64,000 nucleotides of DNA from Durusdinium trenchii (taxonomy: Eukaryota > Sar > Dinophyceae > Suessiales > Symbiodiniaceae), in contig CAXAMN010027439.1 of NCBI GenBank assembly GCA_963970005.1, positions 1 to 64,000 of the forward strand, read 5' to 3'. The stretch's first letter is position 1; each line of letters starts with the position of its first letter. Both the position numbers and the translations under genes were made by a program. Below, one piece after another: positions 28,875 to 42,300 of this stretch. Under the pieces are notes generated by a model. It was not told the origin of the DNA. It did no database searches and was given only the letters and a program-made list of their open reading frames with translations.

Positions 28875-31800
28875 TCTTTTTTTCCAGTTCTCATGGGATG
28901 GAATATTGGACATGATGGACATGACGAAGAGGATTTGCATTTGTGGATGTCCAAATGCCCGTGGCCGTTTGATGTTCCACTCAGCGCCCATTCCATGTGG
29001 CGCCTTTGCAGAAATTGGATTTGAAGAGTGAGCTAACCCTTTGGGGCAAACGTAGGCATTCAAAACCAGGAAGGAGTTCACGGTTGTAGGATTCACGCCG
29101 ATCTGGTGGAGTCAGATCCATAGGCCTTGAGGAACTTTGCAACATATGCTTGTTTCGAGGAGGCACCACCTCGCTACGTCCTCCTGAAAACGTGGCCTTC
29201 TTCGGAGTCAAGGTTTTGGATCCACCAGAAAGCCACCTCCCGGAGGTGGGGCCACCTTATGATGAACCCACAAGACTTGGGGGGGGCCACATCGCAGTGA
29301 GGCGCCTGTGACGGCCTGGATCCTGGCCGCCCGGCCAGATCCAGAGGCACCGGAAGTAACGATGTGGGGGAAGTGACGATGCGAGCCCTTGACCAAGGGC
29401 CAGTCTTCAAAAAATTGACTCATGTTGGCCACGCTTGCCTGTGCTGGCGTTTCCTTGTTGAGGACTTGTGGCTAGCAGATTTGATGTCCAAAATTCACAA
29501 TTGCAGATGATGAAGCGCACCTGTGTCTCAAGGTTGCTATAGTCCCTGGTCCAAGAAGCTTCCATGTTGTTCTCCCCACTTTTTGAGCGGAGAACTTCTG
29601 AAGTGACCATCCCTCACATGCTGGAGAAAATCAGGTGACACGCCCGGGAAGTCCCAGGGCAGCCTCACATCGCCCGCGCAATGAAGTTCTTGTCAGCTGG
29701 ATGGCTCAGTTCTTGGGTCAATCACGCTCCCAGCAAGAACAGTTCAGGCTTGAATTTTCTTGGAATGCTGTAACCTGCCCAATGGACTTCCTTCAACAGG
29801 GTATTGGCCGACCAAGACAAACCATGCCGCTGAATGTATCTAAATGTCCACCAGGTGGCGACCTTACATTGCAGAACATGTTGCAGCACACAGGCAACTG
29901 AAGCTCTGGAGTTTGGAATAACCGCTCCAGCCTGGTTTGAAGTTTGCGATGTAATGTCGACATGCCAACTTGTATATAATGGATCTACATTGATTTGAAA
30001 GGGTTGAAGTTTGATGAGATCAGTCAAGATCTCAACCCTTCTGAGATACAGTTCCTGTGTTAGCAACGGCAATGCTATTTGCCATCTCGGCATAGCTGCA
30101 TAGCCATCTCGGTGGGGTCGAACGAACCGCGGCCTGTCGGCTGAGGTGGCTTCACTGGAGCCGAAGGTCTGGGCAGCGCTGCCCAGCCAGGACGGAGACT
30201 TTGACCCAATGAGAGCATGAAAGGCCTGAAAAAGCACACGTGTTTAGCTCAAGTTTTTTTGGATCCACTCCACTTGGCAGAATGCGTCTCAGCTAGCCTG
30301 TGTCTTCCACCTAGATGGTAGAGCAAATTCACATGAAGATAGGTCGGAGCCTTTAACAACGCTTTGAACAACTTGATCGAGTGATGTTGGCTTGGTAAGC
30401 CTGGCTCCAATGCAAGCTGGTTGATTTGCTGCAGCTCTAGATTTGGACCGGACCGGTCTTTTGTCAGGAAGAGACACTCCGGAGCGTGCAACATGTGCGG
30501 GCCCAAATGCAGCAGCTCCTGCCCAGCATCGGCATGGTGCGACCCAAACCGACCAACATCGCAGCGATGGCACGAAACGAGAAGTGCAGAAACGCTGGGA
30601 GCGCTCCCAAACCGAAACCCAAACCCTCCAACCTTTGGACAGCGCCGTACGTTTCAGCTGCCGCTGGATCAGAAAGCCCGCGGACATGTCTTACATGTGG
30701 TTCATGCTGTGCATTCGTTCCCCTCTTTGAGGTCGCATTGCGCTTGCAAGAGTTGATGCCGCCAGAACCTCTGGGAGGGAGCTGTGGAAGGAGCAGTTTC
30801 CACGGCTGAGGAGGGAGGCACATGTTCAAATGGAAGGACCATCTGCTTCAAATGGCAAGTCTTGTCGCTCCAATCCGTTCGCATCACAACATGTGGTCAT
30901 TTGCTTGAGATCCATAGCTGGACTTTTGAATATTCTTTTGCAAGGATACCTACAGTCGCGGTAGCATGCCGAATGCTCTTGAGGTAGGAGCTTTGTTGGA
31001 CATAGACCTTTGTAAATGAGAAGTGGATCATGTCTTTCTCTGGAAAGTATGCCATCCTTTCTGTGCCCTCTTGCAACCCTGTAACTCGCGCGGTTTGTGA
31101 CTCCGGCAGCCATTCTGGCTCCGACCACTGGTCATCTTGGACTTGACTGGATGCCTAGATTCCACACCAAAAGCTGGTATGATGCAGGTGGCTCCATGCA
31201 AGACACTCCTAAGCCTATGCTTTTGGGTGATGTTTTAGGAGCCAAATCGATCCCCCATGTGAAGGATGGCAGCGACCTAAGCAGACAGACCCATAGGCTG
31301 GGCGTTTTGATGGCTCAAATCGGAGAGGGCGAGGATCCCAGAGCCAAGAACTCAACACGAAGAGAGTCTCTTTGAGAGTCTTGCCTCAGCGAAGCCGGGA
31401 GATGTTATGGCCAGGCGCCGTGTTTTCATGTGCATCTTGCCTCTTCACAGCGATTGGGGCCTTTGCGATTTGGGGCCTTTGCGACCGTTTGCAATCAAAC
31501 ATGCCATGGTTCAGCCTTCTTCATCTTTTTCTCGAAGCTCGTGTCTAGCCCTGCAGCAAGTTTGGTTCAAAGTGGAGAGACTCAACACATGTCGCCAATC
31601 TTCAAGGCTTGCTTGGGGGGTTGGACGGGGTGACCATCCTTCTCAAGCGACATTTCTTCTTTTTGGGGCATGCCGGGTCCCGGTGCCAGACCTTTTCGGG
31701 CCATGAAACTTCAGACTCCCGTTACGCGTGCTTGGCAAGTCCGACACACGTCACGGGGTGAGACACCGACGAGGTTGCATCGAAGATAGTTCATTTCCTT

Positions 31801-32114
31801 CCTCAAACATGAACATGAGCTAGGGCCTAGGGTGACAATTAGTTATATATATATAGTGTCAGGGAGTGGTCAAGTGATCTCAAGATGCATGTTTTGCTCA
31901 AAACAACGACAGCACACCAACCACAAACGATAACGTGATGGCACACAATGATCTACTCACCAAATCCCGATGACCTGCAACCACAACCTTATCTCGACCG
32001 TCACTCATATCTCGAGGGCCGAACCTATTGGTCCCGGCTTCGTCCAAGCTGCGCCACCTGACACCTCCGCTTGATTTCCTTCTTGGCATTCAGCATTTGT
32101 TGCCAAACAAGTGA
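28875..32114. other. Host sequence without a supported gene
   Basis: Several open frames overlap on both strands at 29.2-31.4 kb, none with a recognisable domain. A possible weak PGPG island (MPGPGARPFRAM) lies near 31,672, and a short TA run near 31,845. Confidence 0.35.
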
Positions 32115-35100
32115 ACCTGGTCACAGCATGTTACAGGCACTTCCTGCGGGTGAGTGTTTTGACTGCGTGCCGGCTGCGTGCCGGACATCCACGTGTGGGT
32201 CCGCCCTGGCTTTGGAAGGTGGCTGTGACCTTGGCCGCCCTGGCCTCGGCGTCCCTCCGTGGTGTGCCCACAAGCAGCTCGGCGACCGTGCGGCCCTCGA
32301 CGGTGGAGAATTGCCCGGCGAACTTCAAGGTGTGGGGTTTGTGTGAAGGGAGCATCTTGCTTCCTGCCGTGCGGTGCGGGGTGGTACGCACTTCTGATAC
32401 AATTTCCCAAGATCTGTGCCCAGTGTGGACTTCAAATGAGAGTCCTGAGATGTGGAACATTCAACGACTCTGAGTCTGAGTGCAGGACTGTGGCCCCTGC
32501 CGCTGTGTGCCGGAGCACACGTGCGACTTTTGCATAGGCCGGTGATGAATGGGGCAGATGAATGGGGTTACACGTGTAGCACTTTGTGCTGTGTAGCATC
32601 AAACGAATCGACGAATCCAACAGCTAGTCACAGCTAGTCTCGTGTTGTTTGCAAGACTGTTCATCCACACTCCAATGTGTTCAAGGAAGACGACGGCAGG
32701 GAATGAGCTACTTAAGTTTCCCTCTGCCTTTCGACCTGGCTGTAAGTTCATCTCCGTTTCAGCTTACCCGAAGCATCAGCTGAAATCAATCTCCTCAACA
32801 GGAGGACCTGATGTGGACAACAACGAGACTAACGTGGATCCTGACACGGACATTGAGCCCAGGTGGGCTCGTGCAGTTGCAAGGCACATTGCTTTCCGCT
32901 GGTCTTTTCCTTTTTTGTCCCAAAGACTCCTGTCAAGTTCTGAAATGAGCTCAATCTTCCAATTGCATAAGCCAGAGGCCTTCCAGCGTGGTCGGCTGCC
33001 CCGAGACGCATGTTGACTGTGGGAACTGCCAATGCGTCCCCAGCTCCACGCGCCTGAGCTGGAAATGTCACTCACGGGAGGTGAGCATAGGCGTCAGCAA
33101 CACAAGGCACTTGAAACTTGCTGGAATTTCTTATTGGTATCCTCAAAGACATCCAAGATTGCAATGTGTCATGGTATGTTGTGGGATGGGCAAGAACCCT
33201 TTGGGCGAGCGACTTCTGTTGAGAACGCACCAGGAGCTACTAGACAATCGTTAGAATGTGAGCCTTCTAAGCCCGGATGTGTTCCCAGCTCCATAGCTGG
33301 CCTAGCTGGGCCTGGCCTGAGGTGTTCCTGGTGTTCGGACGACCATCCACATCCACCAGTGAATCCGCCTGGTTCGGGCACGGGCAATTCCTCGGTGCCC
33401 TTGTGTCCCAAGTCTCTTGGACTGAAGATGGCAGGAATGGATTTGATGGTCGGATGATGTCGGGGTTTCGTCTTTCATCTTGCAAGACGAAAAACTGTGC
33501 AAAGCGAGAAAATGGACTTGCAGAGGTTTTGGTATGAGAATTGCAAGACGAGAAACACATGAATTCATGATACGACGGTGCCTTACAACATGAGACAAAG
33601 AAAAGAAGGCGAACGGTTTTTGCGGAATGCGCGACAGAATACCCTTCAGAGCTGCTCAGGCGAACTGCCATTGGCCATGAATTGAAGTCAACAAATGCTA
33701 GCTAGTGTCCGGGGGATGCCACTGTAACTTCAGTCCTACATTCGATGATGGATTCTCTTCAGCCTCAAGATTTCCAAGACTTGACATGCCATCAACCCTG
33801 AGGAACTTCAAAGACTGTGGCTCTTGCCTTTGCGTTCCAGAGGCCATGTGTCTGGACTCGTGAGCTTCTGAAATGGACGGATGCAATGACCTGAATTTTG
33901 GACATTTTGGACTACCCCTCAAGACTAGGTGCATGCCAGAAATTGCCAGAAGGTTTTTGAGCCTTTTGTGACTGTGGGCCGGCACACTCAGCCGTTTGGC
34001 CAACTTTGAGCTTTTTGTTGATTTGGCAGCCTAGCAGAAAAGCCTGACTACCGTCTACCCGAGTGTTGGGAACCCACTCCATTCAATGAAATGCTCGAGG
34101 CTGTTTGCTCCAGTTGTGGAGAGCATCCCGTCCAGCCTTTGCCCAACCCACTGCCGTGCCTTGCCCAAAGTTGAATTCTGATGGCGTTATAGCACGTATT
34201 GCGGTGCGAGTGCAGGAATCAGAATTTGACATTTAAAGCTTTGAGATTGAGGAATAGGTTGGCTTAGACTGGCTCAGGCGCCCCTCTGAAGCCTCAGTCG
34301 GGGAAGTTCAGCACCAAGGAATGTCTCCATGCGCCCCTCGGAGGTTCCTGGATGCCCGGAGACGAACAAGGACTGTGGCCAATGCAGCTGCGCCTCCTGG
34401 CAGAAGTTGCTGCGGGGTTTGGGGCACATGTCTGAGGTCAGTACAAGAACTGATTACACTCTGGCAGTAGCACTTCTGGTTCTCAAGAAAGCCTTCTAGA
34501 TCCTTGACGCATTGAAGAGGTCGACTCTTTTGTCGAAACCACGGTTTGGCTGGTGCGAGGTGCCGGAAAGTAGCTGCAATTGGTGCCCAGGACAGCCTCT
34601 CAGAGTGGGAGTAAAGGAGGAACGGGGGTTTTGGTCCGTGTCGTATGAACTTAGTTAGATGGACTTGGCAGCCTTCCAGAAAAGGGAAGCTGGGAGGTAC
34701 TCATTGAAGCACTTTGACAGACTGGATGGCCAGGAGCAGCCGCGGTGGCGACCACTCCCGGGACCGAGCCAGTGACCACTAGCCCTGTGCAGGCGTTCTT
34801 TGGTCACGTTGCGAGACAGATAGTGGTGTAAGTGTAAGGACAAAATATTGTGATCGAACGAAGCTCTACGAAATCGGCATGAACTGCTTGAATGTGCACC
34901 ACTTGGGACTTCACAGCACTTCGGTCAGTTCTCCCGTCAGTTCGTGCGCAGGTGACTACGCCAGAGCCCATGCCGAGCACCACCACTTCGAGCTATGACG
35001 GTTTGACGTCGCCGGGCATCATCTCCAGACCATCGAGAGTGCCGTACTGCCCAGCAGCCTACAGAGATTGCGGCACCTGCTTCTGCGTGCCGGAATCCAC

Positions 35101-36052
35101 TTGCATTTTGTGCCCAGGAGCTTGGCAAAATCCCACACATGGAGGACACATCGTGTCAAGGCCATCAGAGGTTCCATACTGCCCTGCCAGCTTTGTAGAC
35201 TGCGGAACCTGCCTTTGTGTGCCGGAATCTTCTTGTGGCAACTGCCCAGGGGCTTGGCAAGAAGGTCCGCCGGGACAAGTGGTGTCTACCTCACCGAGAC
35301 CAACTCCAGAAATTGTAGCTCGACCATCAGTGGTGCCATTTTGCCCAGCCGGATTCGTTGATTGCGGCACATGCCTTTGTGTGGCAAGGGCCACTTGTCA
35401 GTGGTGTCCCTTTGCTGCCAATCCTCCAGCACGGCCAGCTTTGCCCGCTCCCACCACAGGCATTGTGAACAGCCGGCCATCCACCATCATCGGTTGCCCA
35501 GCAGCCTACAGAGATTGCGGCACTTGCTTTTGTGTGCCAGAAAGCTCCTGCCAGTGGTGTCCTGGTGCTATCACTCGGCCCTCACTCCCAGCACCATCCC
35601 CAACCCCATCCCCAACCCCATCCCCTCCAACTACATCCCCAATCAGCAGCCGTCCATCCACAGTGATTGGCTGTCCCGCCAGTTACAAAGACTGCGGCAA
35701 TTGCAAATGCGTTCCTGAGAACACCTGCCAATACTGTGGAAGCTCTCCCTCTCCACCCCCATCCCAACCAAGCAACATCCGACCATCCGCAGTGATTGGT
35801 TGCCCCTTTGTCTACAAGGATTGTGGCACTTGCCTTTGTGTCCCGGAACCCACTTGCCAATACTGCCCCGGTGCATACAGCCGCCCCAGCAGTCCTTCCC
35901 CAGGAAGCCACATTCGACCGTCCACTATCATTGGCTGCCCCCTGGGATACAAGGATTGTGGCTTTTGCCGCTGTGTGCCTGAGCCCACTTGTCAGTATTG
36001 TCCTGGACGTCGTTTGAGCAACAGCACCGAAGATTTTGAAGGCCCGACATAG
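32115..36052 (+). CDS. Secreted-looking protein of repeated six-Cys domains (multi-exon gene)
   Basis: The last exon (34,952-36,052) codes seven copies of a ~45-aa unit: RPS-x-V-x-x-C-P, then C-x6-C-x2-C-x-C-x5-C-x2-C (for example DCGTCFCVPESTC), joined by Pro/Ser/Thr-rich linkers. Upstream exons carry more units. Exon 1 (to 32,329) has a hydrophobic signal-like stretch (VAVTLAALASASLRG) and ends RPSTVENCPANFK before a GT donor. Exon 2 (32,486-32,540) opens exactly in phase with DCGPCRCVPEHTCDFC. Others are 32,987-33,080 (VVGCPETHVDCGNCQCVP), ~33,790-33,860 (FKDCGSCLCVPEAMC), ~34,331-34,397 (RPSEVPGCPETNKDCGQCSC) and ~34,545-34,606 (CEVPESSCNWCPG). The regular cysteines suggest disulfide-bonded extracellular modules, perhaps adhesive or wall-associated. 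I do not recognise the domain. Start codon and some exon edges are uncertain. Confidence 0.7.
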
Positions 36053-36949
36053 CGGTTGACCCGGAAATTGTCAGTGAACTGATGGGTCAAGGGTGACAGT
36101 AGCGAAGTGTTTTTCTTGCTGAATCATGAGCTATCGTTCACCTGGCGAGGGCTCTTGTCGGTGTACTTTTGGCACGGGCTTTTGCTTTCCTTTCTGCAGA
36201 TCTGTTCTTTTGTTGGTCATCGACTGTGACTAGATGAGGATCCAAAATCATCCACATCTGTTCATGCAGCTTGAAGACATCCGCTTGAGCGCCAGGTGTG
36301 ATTTAGAGACTCTGAGTAGAACTGAACTTTTGCGCCGATGTAAAGATTGGGTTCGCGGCTTTGCATAGAGACTTATACGGGGAACTCCAAACACAGGATA
36401 TGTGGAGTGCCCAGTGTGCAACTCACACGAGTTGACCTTACGGACCGTAGATGTTTCCATGAGGTCATTTATTGATCTTGATTTGCATTTGTACAGAATC
36501 TGTTCCAGCTGCGGAAGTTACAGATCCGGAGAGGAACGGGCTCAGAAGCTGAGGATATGTGGCCTAGTTTGTTGCATTGCTTGATTGAAAGAGCTCGCCG
36601 GATAAACTGAGGCTGGAGCCTAATTTGACTATTAACACTGTGCGCAAGTCACAAATCGGCCAGAAGAAAGTCAGGGTTGCATTTGCAATGGATATACGCG
36701 CACTCGATTTTTGACCGGCATACTTTTGTCACTACTTGTTTGATCCACGGAATCCGATCAAGTCTTGGATACTCGCCACTGCTCACTGCTGTCGCCTCTT
36801 GCGACACAAGTGGTTGAGTCTCTGTGACGTCGTCGATCGTGCAGGCCTCTCCTCTCGGACCTTCAGAAGGTCATCCTTCGACCGACGGAGACCCGGGTGA
36901 GGCGGTGGAGTGGCTGCACTGGGTGAGGCGGTTTCAATGTAGACACTTC
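36053..36949. other. Sequence downstream of the Cys-rich gene
   Basis: No supported gene. A 60-aa frame at 36,402-36,584 has two CxxC pairs (CPVCNSHEL and ICSSCGSY) but no other support. Confidence 0.35.
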
Positions 36950-37020
36950 TTAAGCAACTACTAAGCTTGAGTAACTACTAGCGATGGCCTCCAACCTAAT
37001 AGAGATGGCCTCCAACCTAC
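36950..37020. repeat. Dispersed CTACTAG / GGCCTCCAACCTA cluster (d)
   Basis: Contains AACTACTA words and two copies of GATGGCCTCCAACCTA, the reverse complement of the TAGGTTGGAGGCCATC word seen at 11.8 kb. Confidence 0.7.
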
Positions 37021-38120
37021 AATCGCTTCATTATATATAATCACCCTCCACATTTGCATTGAAACACCTCTTCTGCCTCGGGGGGTTATTAACTCAGAGT
37101 CTGCATTATCATAGATTTGGACCATTTTGGACCTCTAGTATCTTGCCCCAAGGACCCAAAGCAACAGCTGCCCTCCTGATCTCAATGTCAATTTCCCTCT
37201 GCATACATAAAGACCTGCTGTACGGCTTGGCCGTTGAACTGCTCCACGGGCTTGGCCAGGAAAACTGCTGGCTTGATTTCACAGATGTTTGTTTTGATAG
37301 GTTTCAGAGTTGAGAGTGGGTCTGAGCTGGTTTGCATGCAGAGAGGTGTGAAACGGTTTTCGACAAAGGAGGAAGACACCAGCAAAACTTATGACACACT
37401 TGTCAAATGCTGAGACGAATCCTTTTAGATCAAGCTCCAGCTTTTGAGCCAGTGGAGCGGCTTTTTCATCGCAATGAAGCCAAGCCTAGAGGTAAGTGAG
37501 GAGGGTCTTTCCTCGGTGAATTCGTTGCCCTGTTGCAGTAGCTTGGTCGGATTGTCCAGATTTGCCCTGCAGGCAGCGGGATGGTCAGGTGCTGCTAGAG
37601 CGCCGCTCAGCGGAAGGGCTGCTCGCTCAAGAGGTGCTCCTTGGAACTGATTGTCGGTAGAACGGGGCGCAGACTTCAAGGTTTTGGTCATTTTGGTGGG
37701 TGAGAAGGGAGGAGTAGACACAGAGACACATGAACACGTCTTACAAACTCTTGAAGCTCCAATCCTCAGCGACAAGGCCCGAAAAGAAGCTGCAAACAAG
37801 TCGATCTCCAAAGCCAAACCTCCTGTGAACTCACCAAGACGGAGGTGTTCGTGGTTACCGTGCTATGGCTGCCATGAGGGTCCCTCTGTAGGTGGTGGGC
37901 ATGGAGGAGCCGCCGCAGTTCCTGGAAGACCAGGCGACCGGACTCGCAGTGAGGTCAGAAAAGCTCTGGAGGTCTTCACCAAAGAAAAAAGGAATCCATC
38001 CGTACCTGTACCCCATGAGGCAATCTGTTTGTACCCTTCTCAGGACTCGACTTTAACCAATCCCAAACAGACTAGTTCATATACTGTCGATCTGTTGGGA
38101 GGACAATTTGCCACATACAA
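37021..38120. other. Unassigned; possible exon at 37,651-38,124
   Basis: A 157-aa open frame contains a polar helical stretch (HEHVLQTLEAPILSDKARKE) and Lys/Pro-rich sequence. There is no recognisable domain and no strong splice evidence, so it is not called as a gene. Confidence 0.3.
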
Positions 38121-38212
38121 GTAGTAACAAGAAGCTACTAGGAACAAGTGCATTGCTACTAGTAACAAGTGCCTTACTAGTAGTAACAAGAAGCTAGTAG
38201 TAACAAGCCGCT
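38121..38212. repeat. Dispersed CTACTAGTAACAAG cluster (e)
   Basis: At least five near-perfect alternations of CTACTAG(T/G)AACAAG with AAG or TGC spacers; one of the cleanest copies in the window. Confidence 0.85.
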
Positions 38213-39309
38213 TTCAACCTGCTGACTTTTGAGAGGGGTGAAATGAGGGCGAGAAGGGATGGGGAGATTCTCGGTGCAGCCTTACAGGGCTCCGAACCGC
38301 GCGGACCCGCGCGGACCCGGTGAGGGGAGTGTTTGGGGAGGACTCCAACCGATTTCAGGGGGCTTATGAGGAGGGGTTTGTCGTTCGTGAATGCCGAGTC
38401 AATACTCTTCAATCACCCAATTGTTTCGTCCAGTTTTGACGTCTCTGAGAATGGAAGAGCTGGAGCAAAGGGAGTCTTGGTCGATGGCCATGTGGTGGTG
38501 GCCACTTTTGATGGGGTGTATGGGTGTGGGGTCAGCTTTGTTGTGACTCCTTCTTCACCGAGTGGCAGGGATTTTCGGCCTTCAAAGCCATGGTGCTGTT
38601 GGCGGTCTTGCTTGCCGAGCTCTGTCCTTGTGGCCACCCTCAAACAAGAATAGAGGGTTTGCTACAAAGAAAACCAGTTTTTTGTTGTAGATGGTTTGTA
38701 GCAATGGCCCATCATGGCCCTCACGACTGGCCGACCGACGACAGAAGACCTCTCTCGAGGCCAAGGGACTCTCACGTCTCACGCCCAAGATCTTTGAGCC
38801 CAGCAGCTCTCGCTGGTTGGCCCAGCAGGTGGATGCAATGTTGAAAGAAAGGTCCTTTTTTTGTGTTTGGGGTGTAGATGTGTGGAACATCTCTGAGAAA
38901 AACACCAGCCTCTTGGAGAGTTGGATCATTGCTTATGTTGCAAAGTTGGAAGGAGTGTGTGTGATTGTGTCAAGCGAGACCTTGAGCATTCCACAAGTGT
39001 ATAGGGTCAGCTGTTGATCCATTCGGTAGACGAAACAGGCTCCTCACGTTTCTCGTCAGTTTTGTCCTGCACAAGTGGCTGAACATCTCGAGGATAGTAT
39101 CTTCAAAGCGCTCTACTCTTTCTTGGCCACTAGTCGCGCTCATCTTGTGTGATAGTGTGATGGCAATTTTCCTGTAAGTGCAATCGCAAAGTTTTAACAT
39201 GTGCACAGAGTTTTACGGGAAGACCTCTTGTTTTTTCAAGTTCGCCGGGACCAGAATCCAAGACATCCTTTCGTCGCAGCTGACTTTTGTGGAGTCACTT
39301 TTGGGGCAG
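38213..39309. other. Unassigned region upstream of the TDP2-like exons
   Basis: An open frame at 38,333-38,653 (+) has a segment GVLVDGHVVVATFDGVYGCG that could be an exon, but I cannot place it in a family. Confidence 0.3.
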
Positions 39310-42300
39310 GTAGATGCGAGTGCGGCCGCTGAGCTGAACACGGCCACGCAAACGCTGCGTGTGGTGAGCTACAATGTGTGGTTTAGCCGCTCAGCTTGAG
39401 TAGCATAGACCGAACCTTACAGGGAAATAGCAGACCCCTCCTTCCTGACCCGGAACGGTACGACACGTCAGTGCTTGCTATTGGTTGGAATTCCATCATT
39501 GGTTGGACGAGGCGGAGTTGTTGGAGTATTTTCTAACAATTTCAAACCAGACACTTTCTACAGTGAGCTTGAAGAGATCCACCTCCACGGTGTGTTCAGT
39601 TGGAGGCTTCGTCCTAGCCACTTTCGTTTCACCACTGCGAGGTGAGTTCCGCCAGGAGATCCGCGCGGGACTTAGAGGATGCCAGTGACACGCGACTGGA
39701 GGGGAGCCGTCAGTGACTTACGAGTCGGAAACGGGAGGGTCGCCGAAAGGACTCACGAGTCGAAGACAGCAGATAAAGGAGCTATTTTTTGCGTGGAGAA
39801 AAACAACAGCTGAAAGATTCCTGATAGGAAGTTGTAAGCAAATTAAGCCAACTGACCATATTGACCACACAAGTTTGAAGATTTATGTCTCGACAAACTA
39901 CTAAATCGCATCCAGTGTTTTTGCCCCGAACATCGCAGGTGCCAGAGATTTTGAGAAGTTGTTGACCAGACTTCCTCGACGGTGCTGTAGTCTGCACAAG
40001 CGATCGATTTGTTTTGCAGGGGCAAAGGCGCTCTTTGCGATACTGGATGATGAGGATGCAGACGTCGTATGCTTGCAGGAGGTGAGGGTGTTGCAAGTTG
40101 GTTTGCTTCAGTTGAGCATGAGGCGTGCTGTGCTTCCATGAATGACTAAAATGCACGCACTCTCTGTTTGCACAAAACAAAGTGCGACATTTTGAACTAG
40201 AGCCCAGCCCGGTGTGCAGTTCTAGACTCCAGCCCGGCCGCCCGGCCCAGCCCCGAGAATGCGTATCTGGACTCCATGACAGGTGACTCCAACCTTCCTC
40301 GCGTGGTTGCGAGAGGAGCTATTGAAGCTGATTCAAAGCGTTGGATTTCCAGATTTCTCGATTTCCTTTCTTTGCAATTTGTGAGATGCCAGTGTCTTTC
40401 TGGTTTGGATGACAGCAGGGTGTTTCTCGCTGGAAGACGGGAGATCACCTATCAAGACTCATGACCGGCTCCACGTCAAAAACCATCCATGTTCGACACT
40501 CCGTCGTCCACGTGTGCAGCCACACCAAGACAATCGACAGGAACACTTTGTCCAAGAGCGCTACAGCCTCTCAGACACTGTGGGCACCACCCTGCAAGGT
40601 GGGACGCCCCTGGGCTCCTTCAACAATCCAGATGAAGCCTGGTCCTTTTTCTGCTTGGAACTACGGAGGTTATGGAGGTTGGTTCGTTCTTGACTCGTTG
40701 CAAACAAGTTCTTGTTTGTTTCTTTTTTCCCCTTTCAAGTCTGCCTTCGATCTGCCCTTTTTTGGAAAAGTTACGACTCTCCTTGCGAACCTGCTCCGAT
40801 TCACAAATTTCAGGTGCGCAGCTGGCCTATGGGGTCGTCCTGCTGTTGAAGCGCACGCTGCACGCCACGGCCATGGAGCTCTGGCGCTTGCCCACGCGGA
40901 TGGGACGGCGCCTTGCCGAGCCTCGGTGGTCGGGAGGGGTTGAAGGCAGTCCATAGGCCTAAGGCAGAGGACGGGGGCTTTGGAAGCGAAGCTACGGGAG
41001 CTTATGGCTAATAGATGGTATTTTATGTATTTTTATGGTATTTTTGAGGTCTTCGGACTCTTCCAGTTTGTGTGAGCGAGCTCAGGTCCTTGCTCTTGGC
41101 CAAGCTGCCCATGGAGGAGTTGGAGCTTTGGGTGGCCACTGTGCCACTTGGTTGGTAAAGAGGCGTGTTTGGCAAAATGAACACGGACTACCACTTGCTC
41201 TTGTAAGGATCTCCTTGTCACACGGGACACAAACCCCTGCAGCACGGTTCGCTCTCTGTTCGCTCTTTTTGATACGCTCTCTGTCTGGAAGTCCAGCACC
41301 GTCTCGGGGTCAAACCCGTGCTGATCCGAGTTTCACGGTGTGAGGCATTTGGAATCCGACTCCCAGGACCTTCGCCGAGAGCAGCTCAGGCGAGGAGGGG
41401 CGAGCCCCGGCTCCGATGCCTCGGTCCGGACAGAGGCGCAGCTTTGCACGTCGTTTGGAATTCAAAGTAAAGGGTTCCTTCAAATTCACCGGCTGGGCAT
41501 GCCAAAGAGAAGGGATTCACACGCTATTTTAGGGGAAAACAATGAACTTTGCTTCGAATCTCTTCCCTGGCACAACTGAGCCCTGGTCCAGGTGCATCGT
41601 TGAAGTCCTGGACGGAGCAAGCCATGTGATCTTGGCTGGAGATATGACACTCAGCTGTGATCAGACCTGGACAACTGGCAGTCTATGGCATTCTGTCACA
41701 GAATGCGTGTGCCAACGGTCTTCTCATTCACTTTCTTTGACTGCTCTTTCACATCGATTTTTTTTCTCCGTTCTGAGCCTACTTTCAGCAGGCAACGACG
41801 GATCAGAGACACCCCACGACGGATCAGGAACTTCGGGGACTTCGCCGTGGAGGAGGTGGAGCTGCGACAGGTGGAGCGAATCGCAGAGTTGGACGAAGAG
41901 AGGGGTGAGTTTGGGGAGGGAAACTCATGGGATCACCAGGAGCGACCTACTCGTATATAGCCTCCGTTCGATCGGGTCTCGCTCCGTCTCCGTTCGCGAT
42001 GCCCTTCGTTAGATCTTCGGTTACGTCCTCTTGTTCCTAGTAGTAAGGCCAGGAGCTACGTTCGTAGCGTCCTTGCTCATGGGGTCTTGCATTCTTGAAA
42101 CTCAAGGGTGTGAACTTGACAGCACGAGTCAACCAACAAATAGCCTACGCAGTGTCCCGCTTATACACAGAGGCAGTAAACTTGAAACGGTCAGAAGAAG
42201 ATGACGTCGACATGTTATGAAGAGGTTTTCGCAGAAATAGCCGAGCACATATCATTCACTTCACAATGCTCAGCCAGTTTGTCAAGGAGTCTGCTGGACA

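Noticed and set aside
40630..40680. KPGPFSAWNYGGYGG as a PGPG-repeat exon
   Set aside because: It lies between two phase-matched exons of the TDP2-like gene on the same strand, so it is more likely intron sequence matching by chance.
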